DNA from: JBBSAT01 sp044223665
Lineage (GTDB): Bacteria > Myxococcota_A > Polyangia > Polyangiales > Sandaracinaceae
Reading direction: 5' to 3'
Assembly (NCBI GenBank): GCA_044223665.1
Contig: JBGALT010000022.1
Span: forward strand, 5,804 to 69,803
DNA length: 64,000 nucleotides
Shown piece by piece: positions 1-8,614 of this stretch (its first letter is position 1; the number at the start of each line of letters is the position of its first letter). Under the pieces are notes generated by a model. That model made no database searches. It was not told the DNA's origin and was given only the letters and a program-made list of their open reading frames with translations. Position numbers and translations under genes: made by a program.

Positions 1-1899
1 GGCTCGATCGCGCTCTCGCTCTCGCTGCTGCTCGTCGCGCTCTATCTCGAGAGGCCGCTCGATCTGTCGGTGTTCCCGACGCTCGTGCTCTTCGGGACGC
101 TGCTCCGGCTCTCGCTGAACGTCGCCTCCACGCGCCTCATTCTCTTGCACGGCAGCGAGGGCGCGAGCGCGGCCGGCGAGATCATCCGCTCGTTCGGCGA
201 GTTCGTGGTCGGCGGCAACTACCTCGTCGGCGCGACGGTGTTCGTCTTGCTCATCGTGATCAACTTCGTCGTGATCACGAAGGGCGCCGGCCGCGTCGCC
301 GAGGTGTCGGCGCGCTTCACCCTCGACGCGATGCCCGGCAAGCAGATGTCGATCGACGCCGATCTCGCGGCGGGCGCCATCACGCAGGACCAGGCGCGCC
401 AGCGGCGCAAGGACGTCGAGCACGAGGCCGACTTCTTCGGCGCGATGGACGGCGCGAGCAAGTTCGTGCGCGGCGACGCGATCGCGGGCCTGCTCATGAC
501 GGGCATCAACATCGTCGTCGGCTTCCTCGTGGGCGTCCTGCAGAACGGCATGGAGCCGGCGCGCGCGGCCTCGACGTACACGATCCTCACGGTCGGCGAC
601 GGCCTCGCCTCGCAGATCCCGGCGCTCCTGATGTCGACCGCGGCCGGCGTGGTCGTGACGCGTGCGTCCGCGGGCGGCTCGATCTCGTCGACGTTGCTCT
701 CGCAGCTCGGCCGCTCGAGCACGCCGCTCTACACGACGGCGGCGCTCGTGGGGATGGTCGGCCTCGTGCCGGGGATGCCGCTGATCCCGTTCGCCGCGCT
801 GGGCGCGCTGCTCGTGTTCGCGGCGCGTGCGGCCGATGGCGCCGCCGCGAAGGCGGCCGAGCCCGAGGCCGACGTGCCGAGCAAGCCGAGCGAGCGCGAG
901 CAGCTCGAGGGTGCGCTGCACGTGGATCTGCTCGCGCTCGAGGTCGGCTTCGATCTCGTCTCGCTCGTGGAGGGCGGCGGCGCGCTGCTCGAGCGCATCG
1001 GCGCGATCCGGAAGAACCTCGCGGCCGAGCTCGGGATCATCATCCCGCCCGTCCAGATCCGGGACAACCTGCGCCTGAGGCCCGGGCAGTATCGGCTGCT
1101 CCTCGCCGACGATTCGATCGCGAAGGGCGAGCTCCGCGTGACGCGCCTACTGGCGATGGATCCGACCGGGACCTTGCCCGACGTGGGTGGTGAGAAGGTG
1201 AAGGAGCCCGCGTTCGGCCTGCCCGCGCGCTGGATCCCGCAGAGCGAGCGCGACCGCGCGGAGGCGTTCGGCTACACGGTGGTCGATCCGGCGACGGTGG
1301 CCGCGACGCATCTCACGGAGGCGCTGCGACAGCACGCGCACGAGATGCTGGGGCGCAGCGAGGCGCAGCAGCTGCTCGATCTGTTCGCCAAGCGCGAGCC
1401 GCGCCTCGTCGACGAGCTGATCCCGAACGTGCTCTCGCTCGGCGAGGTGATCCAGGTGCTGCGCTCGCTCCTCGCGGAGGGCGTGTCGGTGCGCGATCTG
1501 CGCGGCGTGCTCGAGGCGCTCGCCGATCACGGCAAGACGGTGAAGGACCCGGCGCAGCTCGCGGATCTGGTGCGCGAGCGCCTGGCGCGACACGTGACCT
1601 CGCGCTTCCGCGACGACGATGGCCGCGTGGCCGCGCTGGTGCTCGATCCGCGCGTGGAAGAGTCCTTCCGCAAGGGCCTCGATGCGGGCGCGGCCCAGCG
1701 CCTGTTGAGCAGCCTCGACGAGAACGCGCGCAGCTTCGCGCAGGTCACGACGCCGCCGGCGATCGTGTGCGCGCCCGACGTGCGTCGCTCGGTCGCCACG
1801 TTCCTGGCGCGCCGGGTTCCGGGCTTGTCCGTGCTCTCGTACCGAGAGATCGACCCCAAGACGAGCGTGCGCTCGCTCGGCATCGTGACCGCGACCTGA
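1..1899 (+). CDS. flhA: Flagellar type III export gate protein FlhA (5' end cut by window edge)
   Basis: FlhA is the nonameric export-gate protein of the flagellar type III secretion system in the inner membrane; its cytoplasmic domain docks substrates and chaperones. The frame is open from base 1, and the first visible residues match FlhA transmembrane segments, so perhaps 45-50 N-terminal residues lie outside the window. The family signature is seen at about 295-365 nt (RVAEVSARFTLDAMPGKQMS), followed by further membrane helices, an acidic linker near 850-900 nt and a complete cytoplasmic domain up to the TGA at 1897-1899. It is the first gene here of a long same-strand flagellar locus, and flhB is expected just upstream. 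Identification is firm; only the start is missing. Confidence 0.97.
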   Translation, partial: GSIALSLSLLLVALYLERPLDLSVFPTLVLFGTLLRLSLNVASTRLILLHGSEGASAAGEIIRSFGEFVVGGNYLVGATVFVLLIVINFVVITKGAGRVAEVSARFTLDAMPGKQMSIDADLAAGAITQDQARQRRKDVEHEADFFGAMDGASKFVRGDAIAGLLMTGINIVVGFLVGVLQNGMEPARAASTYTILTVGDGLASQIPALLMSTAAGVVVTRASAGGSISSTLLSQLGRSSTPLYTTAALVGMVGLVPGMPLIPFAALGALLVFAARAADGAAAKAAEPEADVPSKPSEREQLEGALHVDLLALEVGFDLVSLVEGGGALLERIGAIRKNLAAELGIIIPPVQIRDNLRLRPGQYRLLLADDSIAKGELRVTRLLAMDPTGTLPDVGGEKVKEPAFGLPARWIPQSERDRAEAFGYTVVDPATVAATHLTEALRQHAHEMLGRSEAQQLLDLFAKREPRLVDELIPNVLSLGEVIQVLRSLLAEGVSVRDLRGVLEALADHGKTVKDPAQLADLVRERLARHVTSRFRDDDGRVAALVLDPRVEESFRKGLDAGAAQRLLSSLDENARSFAQVTTPPAIVCAPDVRRSVATFLARRVPGLSVLSYREIDPKTSVRSLGIVTAT

Positions 1900-2002
1900 G
1901 CCCTCGCCGGGCGCTACGCACCGACGCGGGGCGTCGCCCGCCGCGCCGAGGATTGGGGCACGTTGAGGGCCTGCGGGCGCCGCGGCGGGCGATGCCCGCT
2001 TC

Positions 2003-2248
2003 GTGACGACGCAGACCTCGACGAGACGCCACGCACCGCTGGAATCGGGCCTGGGGGCCCTCGTGCTCGTCCTCACGATGGCCGGCCGCGGGCTCGCCCA
2101 CGACCCGGCCGCGGCGACGACCGACGGCGGGGCGCCGAGCGGGGGCGATGCGAGCGCTCGCTGCGCGGGAGGGATCGCCTGGCTCGATCCGGCGCCGATC
2201 GCCCTCACGCACACCCGACGTCGTCCTCGTGAAGACGACCGCGCCTGA
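2003..2248 (+). CDS. Possible small exported protein (doubtful)
   Basis: An 81-residue GTG-start frame in the 415-base gap after flhA. The N-terminus has a basic stretch, then a hydrophobic segment (LGALVLVLTMAG) and a small-residue region like a signal peptide, followed by a Gly/Asp/Ala-rich piece (TTDGGAPSGGDAS) of the kind common in myxobacterial exported proteins. The remainder has no recognisable domain and becomes Arg-rich, so this may be a decayed remnant or chance. Codon bias does not settle it. No Shine-Dalgarno was found. Nothing else gene-like is visible between 1900 and 2314. Confidence 0.2.
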   Translation: MTTQTSTRRHAPLESGLGALVLVLTMAGRGLAHDPAAATTDGGAPSGGDASARCAGGIAWLDPAPIALTHTRRRPREDDRA

Positions 2249-2314
2249 GGAATTCCTGCTCGCCGCGGAAGCGCGGGCGCTGACGCACCGTGGTTTCCCG
2301 GCTACGCTCTCGGG

Positions 2315-2887
2315 GTGTCCGCCACCTCCATCGACGCGCTCCGCCGCCTGACGGTCGCGCAGTACGACGCCATGGGTCGCGCCGGCATCCTCACGCCCGA
2401 CGATCGCGTCGAGCTGCTCGAAGGGCTGCTGATCGACAAGATGACGAAGAACCCTCCGCACCGCATCGCGACCAAGCGCACGCGCGAAGCGCTCGAGGCC
2501 GTCCTGACGAGCGGCTGGTACGTGGACAGTCAGGAGCCGATCGTGACGAGCGATAGCGAGCCCGAGCCCGACGTGGTGATCGTGCGCGGCCGCACCGAGG
2601 ACTACGCCGGCTCGAATCCGCCGGCCTCGGCGACCACCCTCGTCGTCGAGATCGCCGACACGACGCTCGCACGAGATCGCGAGACGAAGGCGCGCATCTA
2701 CGCGCGCGCCGGGATCGAGACCTACTGGATCGTGAACCTCGTCGACTTCACGGTCGAGGTCTACACGCAGCCGATCGGTACGGACGCGACCGCGCGCTAC
2801 GCGCGGCGCGTCGATCACGCCCGCGGCGCGTCGATCGCGCACTCCGCGCTCACGAGTGCGGTTCGCGTGGATGACCTCCTGCCCTGA
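2315..2887 (+). CDS. Uma2 family endonuclease-like protein (DUF820)
   Basis: A 190-residue protein with the Uma2/DUF820 layout, a PD-(D/E)XK nuclease fold best known from cyanobacteria and myxobacteria; the cellular role is not established. The family order is visible: an N-terminal start (LTVAQYDAMGRAGILTPDDRVELLEG), the E-P-E-P-D-V segment near residues 87-92 with the metal-binding Asp, and the core V-V-E-I-A-D-T-T near 110-117, followed by K-A-x-x-Y-A-x-A-G-I-x-x-Y-W-I-V. Family motifs look intact, so it may be active. It sits between flhA and flhF with 415 bases of empty DNA on one side and 690 on the other, unlike the packed flagellar genes, which suggests insertion. GTG start at 2315. 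Confidence 0.9.
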   Translation: MSATSIDALRRLTVAQYDAMGRAGILTPDDRVELLEGLLIDKMTKNPPHRIATKRTREALEAVLTSGWYVDSQEPIVTSDSEPEPDVVIVRGRTEDYAGSNPPASATTLVVEIADTTLARDRETKARIYARAGIETYWIVNLVDFTVEVYTQPIGTDATARYARRVDHARGASIAHSALTSAVRVDDLLP

Positions 2888-3578
2888 CAGCGTCGATCAC
2901 GTTGGTGGAGGGAACCGAAACCAACGTGAGAGCGCGGCTCGGCGGGAGGGGCCCCACATCCGGCTTTGCCGGTGTGGGCGAGGGGCTGCGGGCAGCCCCT
3001 CGGGAGAAAGGAACAGCAAGTGAGCGACGCGATCAAGCGCCGCGACCGCCGCTGTGAGGCCTTCGCCGGTCGCTCGCGCGCACGAGTCGTGATCGGCTCG
3101 CCCGCGGGTGCGGTGTGCGGCGAGCCCTCGTTCCCAGGGTGATCGGCGACGGCGAACGCGCGCCCTCGAGTCAGTTAGCGCGCCCGCCTCGCCGTTCGCC
3201 ACGGCGGGGGCCACAGCGCCGCCTCCGGCTTCGCTGACGCCGGTCTCCAGGCGGAGGACGTGACTCGGCGCCAGGGCGTCGGCGGATCACGAGCGCTCCG
3301 TCAAAAGCTCGTCGCGGGCCCGCGCCGGAAGCTCGGCGTTTCGGGGCGTGTCCAGAAAACGGCGCCGAATTCACGCCCTCGCGCGGCGCGTGGGCTCGCC
3401 GCGACGACGGCACACGCGTTGCTGGACCTTCTGCTCGAGAGCGTCCGCGGAACCCATCCCCCCCTCCCCCCGCGGTCGCTCTCCCCTCTTCGCCCGTCCG
3501 GTCGTGCGCCTCGCGCATGGCCGCGCGCCGGGCTCGCTCCGTCCGCTCGCCACGCCTCACCGAAAGAGCCGACCCTCC
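2888..3578 (+). other. Gene-free stretch between the Uma2 gene and flhF
   Basis: No credible gene is seen here. The only structured part is the pair of hairpins at 2953-3001. The rest is GC-rich and all long open frames in it are non-homologous Arg/Ala-rich translations. The 5' part looks like insertion debris accompanying the Uma2 gene; the 3' part (about 3430-3578) should carry the flhF leader, but no sigma-54 (TGGCAC-N5-TTGC) or sigma-28 element could be read. Confidence 0.6.
2953..3001. repeat. Two adjacent hairpins (REP-like or terminator-like)
   Basis: The first hairpin pairs CCCACA-t-CCGGC (2953-2964) with GCCGG-TGTGGG (2968-2978) around a TTT loop. The second is a perfect 10-bp stem, GAGGGGCTGC (2980-2989) against GCAGCCCCTC (2992-3001), with a two-base loop. 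The two lie 1 base apart. No T-run follows, so a plain intrinsic terminator is unlikely. The layout resembles dispersed palindromic elements, here just downstream of the Uma2 gene. Confidence 0.6.
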
Positions 3579-4670
3579 ATGAGCCAGCAGCCCGCACGAG
3601 TGCTCGCCCCGGAAGCGCCCGACGCCAACGCGCGGCGCGCGCGGATCGGTGAGCCGCCGAGCGGGATCTCGACGAAGACCGCGGGCCCGCTCGAGGCCAC
3701 GTTCTCGGCCCGCGACCTCGACCAGGCGATGGCGCTCGCCAAGCGGGCGCTCGGTCCCGACGCGCTGATCGTCTCCTCGCGGCGCATCGACGTCCCCGGA
3801 CGGCCGACTCGCTTCGAGGTCCACGCGACGCTCGGCGGCATGCCGGAGATGAGCGCGCCGGCGATCGCGCCCGACGCGGGCGATGCGCGCTTGAGCGCGG
3901 TGCTGCCGCGCGTGCCCTCGCTGCTCGAGCGCGTGCTGCGCGACAACGACGTGCCCGCCGGCTTCGCGCGCGAGATCGCCGAGCAGGAAGGGCGCCCCGC
4001 GCGCAGCCTCGCCGAGCTCCGCACCTCGCTCTGCGCGATCCTCCGAGCGCGCGTCGGCTTCGGCGATCGCACGGCGAGCGCCCGCATCGTGGCGCTCGTG
4101 GGCCCGACCGGCGTCGGCAAGACGACGACCATCGCCAAGCTCGCGGCGCGCGATGCGCTCCTGCACCGGCGGCGCGTGGTGCTCGTCTCGATGGACGACT
4201 ATCGCGTCGGCGGCGCCGACCAGCTCGCGAGCTTCGCCGATCTGATCGGCGTGCCCTTCGCGGCGGCGAGCGACCCGGCCTCGCTCGCGCAGGTGCTGGC
4301 CGCGTACGCGTGGGCCGATCGCATCTACGTCGACACCGCCGGCCGCTCCCCGCGCGACCACGCCGCCATGGAGCGCATGGCGCAGACGCTCGCCTCGGCG
4401 GGTGCCGCGGTCGCGCTCGCGATCCCGGCCAACGCCCGCAGCACCGAGCTCGGCAAGATCTTGCAGCAGCACGCGCCACTCGCGCCGTGCGCGCTCGTCG
4501 TCACCAAGCTCGACGAGGCCGAGCTCGTGGGCGGCGCGCTCCTCGCGGCGCTCTCGTCGCAGATGCCCATCGCGCACTTCACCACCGGCCAGCGCGTGCC
4601 CGAGGACATCGAGGCGGCGAGCGCCGAGAAGCTGACGTCGTTCCTGCTCGGAGAAGGGGTGATCACGTGA
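3579..4670 (+). CDS. flhF: Flagellar biosynthesis SRP-type GTPase FlhF
   Basis: FlhF is a membrane-associated GTPase of the SRP/FtsY family that sets where the flagellum is built, and FlhG is its activator. The 363-residue product has a variable N-terminal B-like region, an N domain (about 110-165) and a G domain with Walker A GPTGVGKTTT (about 174-183), the DDYRVGG/A-DQL segment, D-T-A-G-R-S, and T-K-L-D-E-A giving guanine specificity. The frame stays open upstream to 3348, but ATG 3579 is preferred because the residues before it are Arg/Pro-rich and unlike the family. It overlaps flhG by four bases. A 16-base stretch near the start (3598-3613) matches the end of a dispersed repeat found elsewhere in the window. 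Confidence 0.95.
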   Translation: MSQQPARVLAPEAPDANARRARIGEPPSGISTKTAGPLEATFSARDLDQAMALAKRALGPDALIVSSRRIDVPGRPTRFEVHATLGGMPEMSAPAIAPDAGDARLSAVLPRVPSLLERVLRDNDVPAGFAREIAEQEGRPARSLAELRTSLCAILRARVGFGDRTASARIVALVGPTGVGKTTTIAKLAARDALLHRRRVVLVSMDDYRVGGADQLASFADLIGVPFAAASDPASLAQVLAAYAWADRIYVDTAGRSPRDHAAMERMAQTLASAGAAVALAIPANARSTELGKILQQHAPLAPCALVVTKLDEAELVGGALLAALSSQMPIAHFTTGQRVPEDIEAASAEKLTSFLLGEGVIT

Positions 4671-5587
4671 GCCGCGGCCTCTCCTTGCTCGCGAGCATCG
4701 ATTCCAACGCGCGTCCCGAGCACGTCACGCTCGGGCGGCCCTCGCTCACGCCGGTCGATCAGGCCTCCGGGCTGCGGCGCATGCCGCGTCCCGGCGAGAT
4801 CGAGCGCCACGCGCGCCAGCGTGCTCCCGGGGCCCCGCTCCGCGTCGCGGTGACGAGCGGCAAGGGCGGCGTCGGCAAGACGACGGTGGCCTCGAACCTC
4901 GCCGCGATCTGGGCGCGGAGCGGCCGGCGGACGCTCGTCGTCGACGGCGATCTGGGCCTGGCGTGCATGGACCTCGCGCTCGGCGTCGCCCCGCGCCTCG
5001 ATCTCGTGGATCACCTCGAGGGTCGCGCCGCGCTCGACGACGTCCTCGTCGGCGGTCCCTTCGGGATGCAGCTCCTGCCGGCCTCGAGCGGCCGCTTCGA
5101 TGCGGCGAACCTCGGCGCGAGCGGTCGCGCCGCGCTCCGACGTGCGATCGACGCCGTGGCGGCGCGCTTCGAGGTCGTCGTCGTCGACACGGGAGCCGGC
5201 CTCGGCGCCACCGCCGTGGAGCTGGCCGGCAACGCCGACGAGGTCGTGCTCGTGACGACCGCCGAGCCCGCCGCCCTCCGCGACGCGTACGCGATGACCA
5301 AGGTGCTCTCGGAGCGCACGGCGCTGCCGCTCCTGCGCGTCGTCGTGAACCAGGTCGACCAGCTCTCGGACGGTCACCGCACCTACGAGCGGCTCGTCGG
5401 TCTCGCCGCCCGCTTTCTCGAGATCCGCCTCGCCTACGGCGGTGGTCTCGCGCGCGACGTCGCGCTCGCCGAAGGCGCCGCCCACGGCGTCCCCCTCGCT
5501 CTCGCGGAGCCGAGCTCTCAGCCGGCCCGGGTTCTCGGTGATCTCGTTTCTCAGCTCGATCGGGAGGTCGTGACGAAGCCATGCTGA
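4667..5587 (+). CDS. flhG: MinD-like ATPase FlhG (FleN/YlxH), flagellar number regulator
   Basis: FlhG is a ParA/MinD ATPase that limits flagellar number and stimulates the FlhF GTPase. The 306-residue product has the deviant Walker A loop with the signature lysine, KGGVGKTT (about 65-72), a short DGDLGLACMDLALG segment (Walker A' region), and the Walker B strand VVVVDTGAG. N-terminal to this lies a basic stretch (RQRAPGAPLRV), and before that the region where family members carry the FlhF-activating DQAxxLR helix: here D-Q-A-S-G-L-R-R (about 31-38) is intact. The GTG at 4667 gives a GTGA overlap with the flhF stop, a sign of translational coupling. The 3' end overlaps fliA by seven bases. 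Confidence 0.95.
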   Translation: MSRGLSLLASIDSNARPEHVTLGRPSLTPVDQASGLRRMPRPGEIERHARQRAPGAPLRVAVTSGKGGVGKTTVASNLAAIWARSGRRTLVVDGDLGLACMDLALGVAPRLDLVDHLEGRAALDDVLVGGPFGMQLLPASSGRFDAANLGASGRAALRRAIDAVAARFEVVVVDTGAGLGATAVELAGNADEVVLVTTAEPAALRDAYAMTKVLSERTALPLLRVVVNQVDQLSDGHRTYERLVGLAARFLEIRLAYGGGLARDVALAEGAAHGVPLALAEPSSQPARVLGDLVSQLDREVVTKPC

Positions 5588-6312
5588 ACGCAGCCCAACA
5601 CCACCGCGGCTCGGAAGAGCGCAAGCGCCTGATCGAGATCGGCATCCCGCTCGTGCGACGCATCGCGTTCCGCATGGCGCGTCGTCTGCCGCCGAGCGTC
5701 GAGGTCGACGACCTCATCTCGGCCGGCACCGAAGGGCTCGTGCGCGCGGTCGATGCCTACGACCCCACGCGCAACGATCGCTTCGAGCCCTACGCGGAGA
5801 GCCGCATCCGCGGCGCGATCCTCGACGAGCTGCGCGCGGCCGACGTGCTCACGCGCCACGGCCGGAGCCGCATGGCGCAGGTGAGCCGCGCGATCGCCAA
5901 GCTCGAGCACCAGCTGCAGCGCGCGCCCACCGAGGAGGAGATCGCGGCCGAGCTGCAGCTCCCGCTGGCCGAGTACCAGCAGCTCGCGATGGAGCTCTCT
6001 CGCGCGCCGGCGATCGGCCGCCTCGGCGAGCACGATCCGGACGACGTCGCGTCGGCCGCGCTCGACCCGGCCGCGCTCTTCGCCGAGGCCGAGCTCCGCG
6101 GCCACCTCGTGAAGGCCATCCAGACCCTGCCCGAGCGCACGCAGCAGGTGCTCGCGCTCTACTACCAGCACGAGTGCACCCAGGCCGAGATCGGCAAGAT
6201 CATGGGCGTCACCGAGAGCCGCGTCTGCCAGATCCTCGGCGAGGCGCACGCGCGCCTGCGCGCCAAGCTCGCGACGCACGCGATCGGCCCCGCGTTCGTC
6301 GAGAAGGACTGA
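5581..6312 (+). CDS. fliA: Flagellar sigma factor FliA (sigma-28 type)
   Basis: This is the RNA polymerase sigma factor for late flagellar genes. The 243-residue length and domain order fit the FliA/WhiG group: region 2 (DLISAGTEGLVRAVDAYDP, and the RIRGAILDELRAADVLTR block typical of sigma-28), region 3 (about 100-150), and region 4 with a helix-turn-helix (CTQAEIGKIMGVTESRVCQI, about 199-218). ATG 5581 overlaps the end of flhG. Its predicted anti-sigma factor FlgM is encoded 5.6 kb downstream in the same locus. Like its neighbours it uses GC-ending codons throughout. Confidence 0.95.
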   Translation: MLNAAQHHRGSEERKRLIEIGIPLVRRIAFRMARRLPPSVEVDDLISAGTEGLVRAVDAYDPTRNDRFEPYAESRIRGAILDELRAADVLTRHGRSRMAQVSRAIAKLEHQLQRAPTEEEIAAELQLPLAEYQQLAMELSRAPAIGRLGEHDPDDVASAALDPAALFAEAELRGHLVKAIQTLPERTQQVLALYYQHECTQAEIGKIMGVTESRVCQILGEAHARLRAKLATHAIGPAFVEKD

Positions 6313-6315
6313 CGC

Positions 6316-7068
6316 GTGTCGGACGGGATCTACGCCGCGTTGTCGGGCGCGATCGCCGCCGAACGATCGCTCGACGTCGTGGCGAACAACGTCGCCAACG
6401 TCGGCACCGACGGCTTCCGCGGAGAGCGCCTCGCCTTCCGCGAGACGATGGCGCGCGCCACGAGCACGAGCCCGACGCCCACGACGCTCCGCTTCACCGA
6501 GATCGAGGAGTCGCGCGTCGACCTGACCGAAGGGCCACTCCGCGAGACGGGCAACCCGCTCGATCTCGCGATCTCGGGCGGCGACGCCTTCTTCGCGGTG
6601 CGCACGCCCGACGGCGAGCGCTACACGCGCGCGGGCTCGTTCGTCGTCGGCACGGACGGCGTCGTGCAGACGCGCGATGGCTATCCGCTGCTCTCCGACG
6701 GCCCGCCGGGAACGGATCGCCCGCCGGTGGTCGTCCCGACCGGTACGACCCAGGTAACGGTCGGGAGCGACGGAACCTTGAGCAGCGGCGAGCAGACGCT
6801 CGGCCGCGTGGGCCTGGTGCGCTTCGAGCGCGCGAGCGACCTGATCTCCAACGGCACCGCGCTCTACACCGTGCGCCCGGGCGCGGCGCCGACGCACGCG
6901 AGCGACGCGACCGTCGTCCAGGGCTTCCTCGAGGGCGCCAACGTCGGCCCCATCTCCGGGATGAACGAGCTCATCACCGCGAGCCGCACCTTCGAGTCGT
7001 TCCAGCGCGTCATCCAGACGTTCCAGCAGCTCGACGATCGCACCGCGCGCGATCTGGCGAAGGGCTAG
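6316..7068 (+). CDS. flgF: Flagellar basal-body rod protein FlgF
   Basis: A proximal-rod protein of the flg rod/hook family, exported through the flagellar gate. The 250-residue product has the conserved N-terminal rod motif (A-N-N-V-A-N-V-G-T-D-G-F-R), the middle T-G-N-P-L-D-L-A-I segment, and the C-terminal helix region (E-G-A-N-V near 215 and N-E-L-I-T-A-S-R-T-F-E-S). It is called FlgF rather than FlgG because FlgG follows directly and because FlgF has the shorter, more divergent form. GTG start at 6316, preceded by GAGAAGGA and starting four bases after the fliA stop. Confidence 0.92.
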   Translation: MSDGIYAALSGAIAAERSLDVVANNVANVGTDGFRGERLAFRETMARATSTSPTPTTLRFTEIEESRVDLTEGPLRETGNPLDLAISGGDAFFAVRTPDGERYTRAGSFVVGTDGVVQTRDGYPLLSDGPPGTDRPPVVVPTGTTQVTVGSDGTLSSGEQTLGRVGLVRFERASDLISNGTALYTVRPGAAPTHASDATVVQGFLEGANVGPISGMNELITASRTFESFQRVIQTFQQLDDRTARDLAKG

Positions 7069-7114
7069 CGAGAAGTGCTCGTCCGGAGAGCCCGGACGGG
7101 AGAAGGAGACGACG

Positions 7115-7897
7115 ATGTTCCGAGCCCTGCACACCGCCGCGACCGGCATGATGGCCGAGCAGACGCACATCGACGTCATCTCGAACAACATGGCCAACGT
7201 GCAGACGACCGGGTACCGGCGCCTGCACGCCGAGTTCCGCGATCTCGTCTACCAAGAGCAGCGCGCGCCCGGCGCGCGCACGGCGCAGGGACAGGTCGTC
7301 CCGACGGGCGTGATGATCGGCACCGGCACGCGCCTGGCGTCGACCGAGATGTCGATGGCGCAGGGAACGCTCAGCCCGACCGGCAACCCGCTCGATCTCG
7401 CGATCGAGGGGAACGGCTTCTTCCAGGTGCGCCGGCCCGACGGAACGCTGGCCTACACGCGCAACGGCAACTTCTCGCTCGATCCGGAGGGGCGCCTCGT
7501 GACGAGCGATGGCTTGCAGGTCGAGCCCTCGATCACGGTCCCGCAGGGCGTGACCTCGATCAACATCGCGGCCGACGGAACCGTCACCTGCCAGATGCCG
7601 AGCTCGGGCGAGACGCAGGAGGTCGGCCGCGTCGAGCTCGCCTCGTTCCCGAACATGACCGGGCTCGAGGCGCTCGGCCGCAATCTGTACCGCGCGACGA
7701 CGGCGAGCGGCCCCGCGCTCACGGCGCAGCCGGGCAACGAAGGCCTCGGCACCGTCTCGCAAGGAATGCTCGAGGGATCGAACGTCGAGGTCGTGACCGA
7801 GATGATCGACCTCATCTCGAGCCAGCGCGCCTACGAGCTCAACAACCGCGTCGTGCAGGCCGCCGACGAGATGCTCCGCAAGGCCACGGAGGGATGA
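7115..7897 (+). CDS. flgG: Flagellar basal-body rod protein FlgG (distal rod)
   Basis: FlgG builds the distal rod. The 260-residue product is of standard length and close to family consensus: N-terminus M-F-R-A-L-H-T-A-A-T-G-M, then V-I-S-N-N-M-A-N-V-Q-T-T-G-Y-R-R, the central G-N-P-L-D-L-A-I-E-G-N-G-F-F-Q block, and the C-terminal S-N-V-E-V-V-T-E-M-I-D-L-I-S-S-Q-R-A-Y-E block. An AGAAGGAGA ribosome binding site precedes the ATG. The stop codon overlaps the flgA start (ATGA), so the two are probably translated together. Confidence 0.97.
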   Translation: MFRALHTAATGMMAEQTHIDVISNNMANVQTTGYRRLHAEFRDLVYQEQRAPGARTAQGQVVPTGVMIGTGTRLASTEMSMAQGTLSPTGNPLDLAIEGNGFFQVRRPDGTLAYTRNGNFSLDPEGRLVTSDGLQVEPSITVPQGVTSINIAADGTVTCQMPSSGETQEVGRVELASFPNMTGLEALGRNLYRATTASGPALTAQPGNEGLGTVSQGMLEGSNVEVVTEMIDLISSQRAYELNNRVVQAADEMLRKATEG

Positions 7898-8589
7898 CCG
7901 TGCGCGCGCTCGTCGTCGCTCTCGCTCTCGTCCTCTTCGTGCCTGCGCTCGTCGCCGCGCAGGAAGATCGCGTGCATCTGTCCGAGATCGTCCCGGCGCT
8001 CGCCGGGAGCGACTTCGGCGCGATCGATCTCGGGGCCGCGCCGGCACCGGGCACCTCGCGCACGATCCGCCGCGCCGAGATCCTCGCGGCCATCACCGCC
8101 GCGGGCCGCTCGGCGGACGGCCTGGCGATCCCGCGCCAGGCGCGCATCGAGCGACGCGCGATCACGCTGAGCGCCGATCAGGTGGAAGAGCGCGTGCGCG
8201 ACGCGGTCGAGGCCGCCGTCGGTCCCTGCCAGGTGGACAGCCTCGTGGTGACGACGAGCGCGACGATCGGCGAGGGCCCACTCGACGTGCACGCGACCGG
8301 GCCCGCGCGACCGGTGGACGGCGCCGCGATCGTGATGCTCGACCTGCGCAGCGGCGCGCTCGCGACGCACCTCTCGGCCCGCGTGGATCTGACGTGCCCG
8401 GAGGCCGTCGTCCGCTCGGGAAGCCACGTGACGGTCGTCGCGCGCTCGGGCGCGGTCCGCGCGAGCGCTCCCGGCGTCGTGCGCGGCGAGGGCCGCGTGG
8501 GCGACGTCGTGCACGTGCGCGTCGACACGACGGGCGCGCTCGTCGAAGGCCGCGTCGTCGACGCCAGCACCGTGGAGATCGGGCCGTGA
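7894..8589 (+). CDS. flgA: Flagellar P-ring assembly chaperone FlgA
   Basis: FlgA is a periplasmic chaperone needed for FlgI to form the P ring around the rod. The 231-residue product has a signal peptide (hydrophobic residues about 5-20, ending near V-A-A-Q) and a C-terminal SAF-like region (about 165-230) with the typical alternation ending V-D-A-S-T-V-E-I-G-P. The N-terminal half is weakly conserved, as usual. Position between flgG and flgH/flgI supports the call. The ATG at 7894 overlaps the flgG stop. The same frame is open further upstream but that part overlaps flgG. Confidence 0.88.
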   Translation: MTVRALVVALALVLFVPALVAAQEDRVHLSEIVPALAGSDFGAIDLGAAPAPGTSRTIRRAEILAAITAAGRSADGLAIPRQARIERRAITLSADQVEERVRDAVEAAVGPCQVDSLVVTTSATIGEGPLDVHATGPARPVDGAAIVMLDLRSGALATHLSARVDLTCPEAVVRSGSHVTVVARSGAVRASAPGVVRGEGRVGDVVHVRVDTTGALVEGRVVDASTVEIGP

Positions 8590-8614
8590 GTCGGCGCGCG
8601 ATGGAGATCTCGTC

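Noticed and set aside
3598..3613. 16-base match to the end of the dispersed repeat at the flhF start
   Set aside because: Too short to call a copy given the base composition; it may be a truncated remnant but is not counted as a repeat feature.
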